Positions 37,303-46,464 of a DNA stretch of 64,000 nt are shown here, piece by piece. The translations under genes were made by a program, and so were the position numbers. Source of the stretch: Cardiobacterium hominis (GTDB lineage: Bacteria > Pseudomonadota > Gammaproteobacteria > Cardiobacteriales > Cardiobacteriaceae); assembly GCF_900637305.1 (NCBI RefSeq), contig NZ_LR134365.1, positions 2,596,501-2,660,500 on the forward strand, read 5' to 3'. Numbering within the stretch: the first letter of the stretch is position 1; the number at the start of each line of letters is the position of its first letter. Under the pieces are notes generated by a model. The model worked only from the letters and a program-made list of their open reading frames with translations. It was not told where the DNA came from and made no database searches.

Positions 37303-37623
37303 AAGAAAACTCCTCTGATGGGCGGAATGCTCCTGATTGCGGCATTCCGGTGATTAATCATTCCGTGGGAAAACGCTTTAATAATTTTTGAATTAAAGTT
37401 CCGGTAAAAACAAGATTCTCCACCCCCTACGATTGATAAATCTTGAATAAGATTAACTGAAATAGTAAAAAAAATCTAGAAATTCCACGGTTATTTTCAC
37501 AAAGACAGGAGTGATGATTATCAGGGGATAACATCTGCATATGTGGCAACAGGCAGGACTAACGCCGCTTGGCGGGATTTTGCAGTCAGGCAGAAAGCCG
37601 GAGAGATGACCGGGGACGGCTTA
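37303..37623. other. Promoter region of the maltose operon
   Basis: 321 bp without a gene. The half next to the operon (37340-37500) is AT-rich and contains the LacI-type operator at 37370. The distal part (37550-37620) holds one CCGCTTGGCGG unit of the dispersed repeat and then IS copy D. Confidence 0.6.
37370..37379. promoter_or_regulatory. LacI-family operator upstream of the maltose operon
   Basis: AAAACGCTTT fits the AAANCGNTTT core recognised by many LacI-family (MalR/CcpA-like) regulators, centred about 72 bp upstream of the transporter start. No regulator gene is in the window. Confidence 0.45.
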
Positions 37624-38463
37624 GAACGTGTTCATTGTCTCAGCCTCTGCTGTAAACTATCGGCATGAACAGAAAAACCTACCCAAGCGATATCAGTCGC
37701 GAGCAATTTGCGCCTCTCCTTCCCCTGCTGGAAAGTGCCCGTAAACGCACAGCGCCACGCCAGGTGGACTTGTACGATATCTCGTGCCATTCTCTATCTG
37801 CAACGCACCGGCTGCTCCTGGCGCGCTTTGCCGGGCGATTTCCCCAAATGGCGCACCGTGCATTCCTACTTCCAGAGATGGACTGAGCTACGCGAGAGTG
37901 GCATCAGCATCCTTGAGGAAGCATTAAAAAAATCAGGTAGTTGCGGAGCGCCGCAAGCAGGGGCGCCATGAAGCAACCACTTTCCTGATTATTGATGCGC
38001 AGAGTGTGAAGAACACGGATACCGCCATGGAAAAAGGCTACGATGCGGGCAAGAAGGTTAGCGGTATCAAGCGGCATATAGCGGTTGACACGCAAGGTTT
38101 GCCGCATGCGCTTGCGGTAACGACGGTGGATGTTACGGATAGAAAAGGCTGCCTGCTAGCCTTGGAACGTGGGCGGGATAATCTTGGTGCGGTACAAAAA
38201 ATCCTTGCTGACGGTGGTTACACGGGTAAAGCATTTGCTTCGTCGGTACAGGAGTTGATTGGTGCGGAGGTAGAGATTGCCAAACGAAACGAATTGCACC
38301 GCTTTGCGGTATTGCCGAAGCGATGGGTAGTAGAGCGCAGCTTTTCCTGGTTGGAAAAGAACAGACGGCTTTGGAAAAACTGTGAGCGTAAGTTGAGTAC
38401 CAGTCTGCAAATGGTCGTTTTGGCTTTCTTGGGAGTCCTGCTACGAAGACTGTGAACACGTTC
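37624..38463 (+). mobile_element. IS5-family insertion sequence, copy D
   Basis: 840 bp, ends GAACGTGTTCA / TGAACACGTTC, flanks TTA (left) and TAA (right), the same mismatched pair as copy B. It stands directly in front of giant gene 2 as B does in front of giant gene 1. It has the 2-bp orfA deletion, which B lacks, so the two copies are not simply products of the same duplication without later exchange. Confidence 0.92.
37665..38455 (+). pseudogene. IS5-family transposase, copy D (orfA frameshifted)
   Basis: orfA breaks after VDLYDI. orfB (38006-38455) retains the DDE residues (ILADGGYTG, VVERSFSWLEKN). Its internal segment ALERGRDNLGAVQ resembles copy C. Confidence 0.85.
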
Positions 38464-41400
38464 TAAACAGCGGTGATGGCATGGTTGCTGCTATCAAATT
38501 AAAGAAGAATGACACCTACCAGAGCCCCGCAACCTACCGTTTCGTGGCAAAATATTACCGTCACATTACCGGCCTATTTACAAGTTATGAAAGACCCGGG
38601 AAAACAACCGCTTAACCAGGAGACCCGTCATGGCCCGCATCACCCTTAGTCTGAAAAACCCCGTCGGTGACATCCTTGCCACCTACGCGCTTGATACCAC
38701 TGGCGTGGTACAGCACATCGAGGCAATGGATGACGTGTACTATCAGTTTACGGATGAGGCGAGCGGGATCGGGCCGGAACAGCTGATCACCGAGCGGAAG
38801 GGTGATGACCTCTACATCGCCTTTGATGATGGCACCGACCTGATCATCGACCACTACTTTAGCCAGGGAGAAGGCGCGCTGGTTGGCACACAAGCCAACG
38901 GCGGACTGCATAGCTACCCCGTGGCCGCCCTTAGCGAACACGAATTGGCAGCGGAAGTTGCCGCTGCACAAACGTTTGCGCCTGATACTGTGGACAACGC
39001 CGGGCTGGCCGCTCTCGGTGGGCTCGCCCTGGTGGGCGGTGGTATCGCACTTGCCGCGCATAACCACGACAAACATCATCACGACAACAACGTGACACCG
39101 CAGCCGCAACCCGAACCACAACCCAACCCGAACCCGCAACCCAACCCGAACCCGAACCCGAACCCGAACCCGCAACCTAACCCGAACCCGCAACCTAACC
39201 CGAACCCGCAACCTAACCCGAACCCGCAACCTAACCCGAACCCGCAACCTAACCCGAACCCGCAACCTAACCCGAACCCGCAACCTAACCCGAACCCGCA
39301 ACCTAACCCGAATCCGCAACCCAATCCAAATCCGCGACCCAATCCAAATCCGCAACCCAATCCAAATCCGCAACCCAATCCAAATCCGCAACCCAATCCA
39401 AATCCGCAACCTAACCCGAACCCACAGCCGCCGCAACCCAATCACGCGGGCAAAATTAGCATCAGCGGCGAGGCGAAAGTCGGACAAACGCTGACCGCCG
39501 CCGTTGCCGATGACGACGGCGTACCCGCTAACGTGCAATACCAATGGCTGCGCGACGGTCGGCCCATCAGCGGACAAACGGGCAGCAGCTACACGCTCAC
39601 CAAAGACGACGCGGGACACAAAATCACCGTACGCGCGACCTACAAAGACAACGCTGGACATGATGAAAGCCCGCTGAGCGAGGCAACAGCAGCAGTTGCC
39701 GACGTCCCTGCACCGAATCCGCAGCCTAATCCGAACCCGCAGCCGCAACCCAATCACGAAGGGAAAATCACCCTTAGCGGCGAAGCGAAAGTCGGACAAA
39801 CCCTGACCGCTGCCGTTAGCGATGACGACGGCGTACCAAGCAACGTGCAATACCAGTGGTTACGCGACGGCCAGCCGATTAACGGACAAACGGGCAGCAG
39901 CTACACGCTCACCAAAGACGACGCGGGACACAAAATCACCGTACGCGCGACCTACAAAGACAACGCTGGACACGACGAAAACCCGCTAAGCGAGGCCACC
40001 GCTACCGTTACCGATACCCCGGCACCAAATCCGCCGCCGCAACCCAATCACGCGGGCAAAATTAGCATCAGTGGTGAGGCCAAAGTTGGACAAACATTGA
40101 CCGCTGCCGTTAGCGACGACGACGGCGTCCCCGCTAACGTGCAATACCAATGGCTGCGCGACGGCCAGCCGATTAGCGGACAAACGGGCAGCAGCTACAC
40201 CCTCACCCGTGACGACGCGGGACACAAAATCACCGTGCGCGCCACCTACAAAGACAACGCCGGACACGATGAAAGCCCGCTAAGCGAGGCAACAGCGGCG
40301 GTTGCCGACACCCCTGCACCAAATCCGCAGCCGAATCCAAATCCGCAGCCGCAACCCAATCATGAAGGCAAAATCACTATCAGCGGTGAGACCAAAGTCG
40401 GACAAACGCTGACCGCTGCCGTTAGCGATGACGACGGCGTACCCGCTAACGTGCAATACCAGTGGTTGCGTGACGGTCAGCCGATTGCCAACCAAACAGG
40501 CAACACCTATACCCTCACCCGCGACGACGCGGGACACAAAATCACCGTACGCGCGACCTACAAAGACAACGCCGGACACGACGAAAGCCCGCTAAGCGAG
40601 GCAACAGCGGCGGTTGCTGACGTCCCCGCGCCAAATCCGCAGCCAAATCCGCAGCCAAACCCACAACCGAATCCAAACCCGAATCCGCAACCGCAACCCA
40701 ATCACGCAGGCAAAATCAGTATCAGCGGCGAAGCGAAAGTCGGGCAAACGCTGACCGCAGCCGTTAGCGATGACGACGGCGTACCAAGCGACGTGCAATA
40801 CCAATGGCTACGAGACGGCCAGCCGATTGCCAACCAAACAGGCAGCAGCTACACGCTCACCCGCGACGACGCCGGGCACAAAATCACCGTGCGCGCGATC
40901 TACAAAGACAACGCCGGACACGACGAAACCCCGTTGAGCGAGGCCACGGCTACCGTCGCCGATACCCCGGCACCAAATCCGCCGCCGCAACCGAATCACG
41001 CAGGGAAAATCAGCATCAGTGGTGAGGCCAAAGTTGGACAAACATTGACCGCTGCCGTTAGCGATGACGACGGCGTACCCGCTAACGTGCAATACCAGTG
41101 GTTGCGTGACGGCCAGCCGATTGCCAATCAAACAGGCAACACCTATACCCTCACCCGCGACGACGCGGGACACAAAATCATCGTGCGCGCGACCTACAAA
41201 GACAACGCCGGACACGATGAAAGCCCGACGAGCGAGGCGACGGCGAGCGTGGCAGATAACGCTAACGCGCCGTTGATGCACGACGATTTCTCGTCCTATC
41301 CACTGCACAAGACTTACGTCGATAACGATACTTTTGGTGCGTGGAAAGTGGCCTTTGCCGGCTATGGCAACGCTGAAATCATTGATAACGGTGGTGGCAA

Positions 41401-42873
41401 TCAGGCCTTGCAATTAAAGCCGATGGCGCGTAGCGGACAGACAGAGACTTCATCCACAATGGTTGTTAGCACCATGCAGACGGGGGATGAGTTCACTTAT
41501 AGCGGCACCATCGCCACTCCTGAACAGCTGCGTCAGGGTGCAATACCCAATGCTTGGGAAACGGCATGGCTCGTGTGGAATCACACCGATAACGACCACT
41601 ACTATTATTTTGTTGCCCGCGCTGATGGTTGGGAACTCGGCAAACGCGACCCTGCTTACAGCGGTGGCCAGCGCTTCATGGCGACCGGCAGCGAAAGCTG
41701 GCCGTTGGCGGAGCCCAAAAATTTTGTCGTCACGAAAAGCGGCAACACCGTGGAAATCAGCATCAACGGCAAGGTGATTACCACCTTTACCGATGACGAA
41801 AATCCCTATACCGGCGGCACCATCGGCCTCTATACCGAAGATGCGCGCATCGTCGCCGATGACATCAACCTGACGGCAACGGCCAACATCACCGGCACGA
41901 CCAACCACGGTGGCGTGGCCTCCATCAGCGGCAAGGCCGCGACCGGTGAAGTCTTGCACGCCGCCATCAGCGATGGCGACGGTGCTGTCAGCAACGTTAG
42001 CTATCAGTGGATGGCCGCCGGCAAGGAGATCAGCGGAGCAACCGGCGAAACCTACACCGTCACAGCGGATAACAGCGGCAAAATCATCAGCGTGCGCATC
42101 ACCTATACCGATAGCACTGGCAAAGTGGAAAGCGTCATCAGCCCGCCCACAGCCGTAGTAGACAGCGGCAATGACGGCGGTGCGAACCAACGGGGGCAAG
42201 TCACCCTGAGCGGCACAGCCGCCGTCGGCGAGACCCTGACTGCAAACGTTAGCGATGGCGACGGCCTGCCTGACCGCATCCAGTACACCTGGCTGGCAAA
42301 CGGAGCGGCGATCAACGGCGCGAACGGCAGCAGCTATACCATCACCGCCGCCGATGTCGGCAAAGTCATCAGTGTGCAGGTGTATTACTACGATAAGGCA
42401 GGGCATGAGGAAAACCTGCTCAGTGACGCTACAAACGCCGTCACCGACACCGCACCGCCGCCGGCGGAAAACCACGCACCGACCGGCAGCGTCACCATTA
42501 CAGGCGAAGCCGTAGTCGGCAAAACCCTCAACGCCTCTAATGACCTGGCCGATGATGACGGCTTGGGTAACATTACCTATCACTGGCTGGCGGATGGCAA
42601 AGAAATCGGCACGGGGGCGAGCTACACCCTGACCGAAGCCGAAAAAGGCAAAACTATCACGGTTAAAGCGACCTATACCGACGGCAAAGGCACAGCAGAA
42701 GCGGTGGAAAGCCGTGCGACCGATGCCGTCGCTGAAGATACCCCGCCCCCCGCGAACCACGAAGGCACAGTTGCTATCAGTGGTGAAGCCAAGATTGGCA
42801 GCACTCTCACCGCTGCCCTTGATGACAAGGACGGTGTTGACACCGCCCAGGCACAATACCAATGGCTGCGCGA
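38464..42873 (+). repeat. Large direct duplication, copy 2
   Basis: Matches 14012-18115 nearly perfectly including the 163-bp promoter region. Differences are repeat-number changes: fewer PNPN units but six instead of five first-block Ig-like repeats. After 42873 (GCTGCGCGA) the two genes diverge, first within a homologous Ig-like domain and then completely. Confidence 0.92.
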
Positions 42874-45800
42874 TGGTCATCCCATTAACGGGCAGACAGG
42901 CAATACCTATCAGCTCATCCAAGAGGATGCCGGGCACAAAATTACCGTGCAGGCGACCTATAAAGACAACACCGGACATGATGAAAGCCCTGTCAGTGAA
43001 GCAGCGGATATCCCCGCCCTGTCTGCCAACCATCAGGGCAGCGTTGCCATTAGTGGCGAAGCGAAAGTGGGCAATACTCTTACTGCGACTGTAAGCGACG
43101 GCGATGACTTCGCTGCTGACAAAGTGCAATACCAATGGCTGCGCGACGATCAGCCTATTGATAGTGCCAACAGCAGCACCTACACCCTGACCAAAGACGA
43201 CGCCGGACATAAAATCACCGTGCGCGCCACCTATCAGGACAATGCCGGGCATGATGAAAACCCGACCAGTGATGGGACTGACATCCCCATGCCGCCGCCG
43301 TCTGGCAAAGTCGGTGAATATGTACCGAAGCCGACCACCGACTTTATTGCCAACGTCAAAGATGCGGAATATGGCGCCAAGGGCGACGGGCAAACGGATG
43401 ACACGGCTGCTATCCAGAAAGCCATTGATGCGGTCGCGGAAAAAGGCGGCGGTATCGTCGATATTCCAAACGGCACCTATCTGATTGACGCCATGCGTCA
43501 GGAAACCTCGTCCTACGAAACCAGCGGCCTCGTCCTGAAAAGCAACGTCATCCTGCGCATGGCTGACGGCACTGTGCTCAAATCGCTGCCGAACGACTCG
43601 CAGTTCGCCTCCGTCATCACCATCAAAGACGCCAACAACGCCCATATGTACGGCGGTACGGTAGTAGGCGACCGCAGCATCCACACTGGCGAATACGGCG
43701 AATGGGGTCACGGTGTGCGCATCACAAATTCCACCAACGTCGTCATCGAGAAAGTCACCTCAAAAGAAAACTGGGGTGACGGCTTCTACGTCGGCAAGCG
43801 CGGCGGCAGCGACATCGAGACCCAAAACATCACCTTCTATCAGGTGAACGCCGATCACAACCGCCGCCAGGGCATCTCCATTACCCACGGCAAGGGCATC
43901 AAAGTCCTCAACTCCGTCTTCAAGGATACCGACGGCACCGACCCGCGCGCCGGCATCGACATCGAGCCGAACAAAAACGAACAAGTCAGCGACGTGGAAT
44001 TGCGCGGCAACACCTTCTCCGGCAACCGCTACGGTATCGTTGCCTCGAACCACATGCACGGCGGCAGCACGGCGGTGAAAAACGTTACCTTCGAAAACAA
44101 CATCGTCGAGGATAACCACGTTGGCATCCTCTACGTCGGCGTCGAAGGCGGCACCATCCGCCACAACACCGTGCGTCAAAAACACGATATGCCCGAGAAA
44201 TACCCCTATCACCACCAGTACGGCATAGAACTGCGCAACGGGGCCGTGCATCCGACCACCGGCGTTACCGTCAGCGATAACGACCTCTACGGCGGCAACG
44301 TCATCGACCGCCAGACCAGTGGCAACACCATCGGCACCAACCACTTCAAGAGCGCCGTGTACATCAAGGGGATTGCCCAGCCGGGACAAACCCTCACTGC
44401 CGAAGTCTATGACGGTGATTACGGCGAACTGTACCGCCACATCAGCATTAAAGTGCCGGCCAAATCCGTGACCAGCTACCGCTGGTATGCCGACGGCGTA
44501 GAAATTGAAGGGGCGCACGAATCCACCTACACCCTGACCGAGGCGGAAAAAGGCAAGAAAATCACCGTCAAAATCGCCTACACCGACACCGCCGGGCAGG
44601 AAGAAAGCGCCACCAGCACCGATACCATGCCGGTTGGCTACGAGAACCACGCGCCGACCGACATCACCCTCGATCCACTCGTCATCTACGGCAACGAAGA
44701 CCAGGCTGAAGTCGGCACCCTCAAAGCCATTGACGCGGACAAGGGCGACCGCTTCACCTACACCGTCAATGACGACCGTTTCGAAGTCAACGGCGACATG
44801 CTGCGTCTGAAAAAAGGACAAAGCCTCGACTACGACAAAGTGAACAGCGTCACCCTCACCGTCACCGCGACCGACCAGATGGGAGCAAGCTACAGCAAAA
44901 CCTTCACCACCTACATCCGCGCGCCGAAAGGAATGCCCGGCTTCGACTACTACGACCTCACCCTGTCTGCCAACAAACTGATGGAAGGACAGGATGGCGC
45001 CAGCGTCGGCAAACTCACCCTGCGTGACCGCAGCGTCGGCAAAGACTACACCTACCACGTCAGCGACCCGCGTTTCGAAATCGTGGACGGCACCCTCAAA
45101 CTCAAAGCCGGGCAGAAAATCAACTACGACCAGGAACAAACCGTCGCCGTCAGCGTGACCGTCAGCAACAGCGGCGGCATGACCATGCGCAAAACCTTCA
45201 CCCTGCACGTCGAAGACGACCCGAACTACCCGCCCAGCGGCAACAACGTACTGCCTGAACCTGTGGACATCCACAACGCCACCGAGGCGGCTGATGCCCT
45301 GCACAAACACGACGCCGACAGCGCAGACAGCCCTAACCACAGCGGCCAAAACAGCGACGGCCACGGCGCAGCGGCAAACCACGCGGAAAGCGGCGATACC
45401 CATACCACCACTGACCACGCGCAGCACGACGGCGCCGCAAACAACGCCGCGCAGACCCTGGGCGATAGCGATGCCCCCATCCACCTCAGCGCGCCCCTCA
45501 ACGCCGCGGATCACGCCGAACTGGCAGACAAGAGCAGCGCAGAAATCCTCGACCACCTCGGCGAGCATGGCGGCGACGCCTTCACCTTTGACGCCAGCGA
45601 AACCCCGCACACCCTCACCGGCACGGACGGCAACGACAACCTCGTCGCGGTCGGCGGCGCGAACACCCTCAAAGGCGGCGAAGGTGCGGACCAGTTCATC
45701 TTCATCACCCAGCCAAAAGACGGGGCCAGCCCGGCGCTGAGCCAAATCCTCGACCTCAACAGCGGGGAAGACCGAATCCGCCTCGTCGCAGGCAAAGGCG

Positions 45801-45961
45801 AAAGCATCAGCGACCTGCAATACGACGCCGACAGCCGCCTCCTCAGCTACACCCTGCACGACAGCGAAAATCGCAGCTACCACAACAGCATCACGGTGAA
45901 CGCGCACGACGGCCACGCCCTGACGCAGGAAGAAGTGCTGGCGGCGGTGAGCATCCTGTAA
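38630..45961 (+). CDS. Giant secreted multidomain RTX-type protein 2 (parallel beta-helix lyase-like domain)
   Basis: 2443 residues. Residues 1 to about 1415 repeat giant protein 1: BapA-prefix-like N-terminus, Pro-Asn linker (158-267), six Ig-like repeats (269-883), 3-keto-disaccharide-hydrolase-like jelly roll (883-1084) and Ig-like domains to about 1555. Then comes a pectate-lyase-3-type right-handed beta-helix (about 1571-1907) with its hallmark AEYGAKGDGQTDDTAAIQKA (from 1579), GHGVRITNSTNVVIEKV, RRQGISITHGKGIKV and PRAGIDIEPNK. After that follow one Ig-like domain, two cadherin-like domains (2006-2100, 2107-2198), an Asp/His-rich stretch and an RTX-like C-terminus (GTDGNDNLV, LKGGEGADQFIFI; 2328-2374). 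Likely exported by type I secretion. The helix could be a polysaccharide lyase, hydrolase or epimerase; I cannot pick the catalytic residues. Confidence 0.87.
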   Translation: MARITLSLKNPVGDILATYALDTTGVVQHIEAMDDVYYQFTDEASGIGPEQLITERKGDDLYIAFDDGTDLIIDHYFSQGEGALVGTQANGGLHSYPVAALSEHELAAEVAAAQTFAPDTVDNAGLAALGGLALVGGGIALAAHNHDKHHHDNNVTPQPQPEPQPNPNPQPNPNPNPNPNPQPNPNPQPNPNPQPNPNPQPNPNPQPNPNPQPNPNPQPNPNPQPNPNPQPNPNPRPNPNPQPNPNPQPNPNPQPNPNPQPNPNPQPPQPNHAGKISISGEAKVGQTLTAAVADDDGVPANVQYQWLRDGRPISGQTGSSYTLTKDDAGHKITVRATYKDNAGHDESPLSEATAAVADVPAPNPQPNPNPQPQPNHEGKITLSGEAKVGQTLTAAVSDDDGVPSNVQYQWLRDGQPINGQTGSSYTLTKDDAGHKITVRATYKDNAGHDENPLSEATATVTDTPAPNPPPQPNHAGKISISGEAKVGQTLTAAVSDDDGVPANVQYQWLRDGQPISGQTGSSYTLTRDDAGHKITVRATYKDNAGHDESPLSEATAAVADTPAPNPQPNPNPQPQPNHEGKITISGETKVGQTLTAAVSDDDGVPANVQYQWLRDGQPIANQTGNTYTLTRDDAGHKITVRATYKDNAGHDESPLSEATAAVADVPAPNPQPNPQPNPQPNPNPNPQPQPNHAGKISISGEAKVGQTLTAAVSDDDGVPSDVQYQWLRDGQPIANQTGSSYTLTRDDAGHKITVRAIYKDNAGHDETPLSEATATVADTPAPNPPPQPNHAGKISISGEAKVGQTLTAAVSDDDGVPANVQYQWLRDGQPIANQTGNTYTLTRDDAGHKIIVRATYKDNAGHDESPTSEATASVADNANAPLMHDDFSSYPLHKTYVDNDTFGAWKVAFAGYGNAEIIDNGGGNQALQLKPMARSGQTETSSTMVVSTMQTGDEFTYSGTIATPEQLRQGAIPNAWETAWLVWNHTDNDHYYYFVARADGWELGKRDPAYSGGQRFMATGSESWPLAEPKNFVVTKSGNTVEISINGKVITTFTDDENPYTGGTIGLYTEDARIVADDINLTATANITGTTNHGGVASISGKAATGEVLHAAISDGDGAVSNVSYQWMAAGKEISGATGETYTVTADNSGKIISVRITYTDSTGKVESVISPPTAVVDSGNDGGANQRGQVTLSGTAAVGETLTANVSDGDGLPDRIQYTWLANGAAINGANGSSYTITAADVGKVISVQVYYYDKAGHEENLLSDATNAVTDTAPPPAENHAPTGSVTITGEAVVGKTLNASNDLADDDGLGNITYHWLADGKEIGTGASYTLTEAEKGKTITVKATYTDGKGTAEAVESRATDAVAEDTPPPANHEGTVAISGEAKIGSTLTAALDDKDGVDTAQAQYQWLRDGHPINGQTGNTYQLIQEDAGHKITVQATYKDNTGHDESPVSEAADIPALSANHQGSVAISGEAKVGNTLTATVSDGDDFAADKVQYQWLRDDQPIDSANSSTYTLTKDDAGHKITVRATYQDNAGHDENPTSDGTDIPMPPPSGKVGEYVPKPTTDFIANVKDAEYGAKGDGQTDDTAAIQKAIDAVAEKGGGIVDIPNGTYLIDAMRQETSSYETSGLVLKSNVILRMADGTVLKSLPNDSQFASVITIKDANNAHMYGGTVVGDRSIHTGEYGEWGHGVRITNSTNVVIEKVTSKENWGDGFYVGKRGGSDIETQNITFYQVNADHNRRQGISITHGKGIKVLNSVFKDTDGTDPRAGIDIEPNKNEQVSDVELRGNTFSGNRYGIVASNHMHGGSTAVKNVTFENNIVEDNHVGILYVGVEGGTIRHNTVRQKHDMPEKYPYHHQYGIELRNGAVHPTTGVTVSDNDLYGGNVIDRQTSGNTIGTNHFKSAVYIKGIAQPGQTLTAEVYDGDYGELYRHISIKVPAKSVTSYRWYADGVEIEGAHESTYTLTEAEKGKKITVKIAYTDTAGQEESATSTDTMPVGYENHAPTDITLDPLVIYGNEDQAEVGTLKAIDADKGDRFTYTVNDDRFEVNGDMLRLKKGQSLDYDKVNSVTLTVTATDQMGASYSKTFTTYIRAPKGMPGFDYYDLTLSANKLMEGQDGASVGKLTLRDRSVGKDYTYHVSDPRFEIVDGTLKLKAGQKINYDQEQTVAVSVTVSNSGGMTMRKTFTLHVEDDPNYPPSGNNVLPEPVDIHNATEAADALHKHDADSADSPNHSGQNSDGHGAAANHAESGDTHTTTDHAQHDGAANNAAQTLGDSDAPIHLSAPLNAADHAELADKSSAEILDHLGEHGGDAFTFDASETPHTLTGTDGNDNLVAVGGANTLKGGEGADQFIFITQPKDGASPALSQILDLNSGEDRIRLVAGKGESISDLQYDADSRLLSYTLHDSENRSYHNSITVNAHDGHALTQEEVLAAVSIL
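39110..39430 (+). repeat. PNPNPQ-encoding variable tandem repeat, copy 2
   Basis: Same 18-bp units as at 14650 but with different unit order and number, including a CGACCC (PRPN) variant unit near 39335. Such reiterated DNA is prone to slippage. Confidence 0.88.
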
Positions 45962-46376
45962 ACAGCGCCAAGCGGGACAAACACTGTTTTATATTCCCCC
46001 TTCCGGCCTTCGGCCACCTTCCCGGGTACCCATGAAAAAAATGCGAGCATTTTTTTCATGGAGCCCCGTCCCCCGTAAGCGGGGGAAAGGATTTTTTCCG
46101 TGCAAGATTCGGGCTTGGGCGCGCGCCAAGCGGATAAACACTGGGTTCGTGGGCAGCGCGCCAAGCGGGGTAAATGCTGGGTTCGTGGCGAGCCTCCAAG
46201 CGGGATAAACGCTGGGCTCGCGGCGTTTTTCACTCGTTCAGGCGGCGCAGGGCGGCGGCGAAATGATAGGGTGTTGCGTTTTCGGTATTGCCGCAGCTAT
46301 CCGCTTCGCGGATGGTTTTTCCGGTGGATTTATATTTTTAAACCCCATTTGTTAATTCATGGTAATGGCATTTAAC
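45962..46376. repeat. Repeat-rich gap between giant gene 2 and the microcin promoter
   Basis: Right after the giant gene stop there is one unit of the dispersed repeat (CGCCAAGCGGGACAAACACT at about 45967). Then comes a two-hairpin element: CCATGAAAAAAATGC (46030-46044) with GCATTTTTTTCATGG (46047-46061), followed by a CCCCCG...CGGGGG hairpin to about 46085. Next are three units of the dispersed repeat with a 33-36 bp period (46121-46223). No gene is supported here and no separate terminator for the giant gene is obvious; the perfect 15-bp hairpin may serve. Confidence 0.75.
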
Positions 46377-46407
46377 TTGAATATTTTCTTAGGGGGGGGG
46401 CTAATAT
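46377..46407 (+). promoter_or_regulatory. Microcin promoter with a G9 tract in the spacer, probable phase variation
   Basis: TTGAAT (46377-46382) and TAATAT (46402-46407) flank a 19-bp spacer that contains G9 (46392-46400). The optimum spacer is 17 bp, so loss of two Gs would give the optimum. This is the arrangement of known phase-variable neisserial promoters in which poly-G or poly-C length sets promoter strength. Confidence 0.65.
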
Positions 46408-46464
46408 CCATACCCGCAAGTAAACTTGCATTAACTTGTTCAACAAACTTAATGGAGTAAAACC

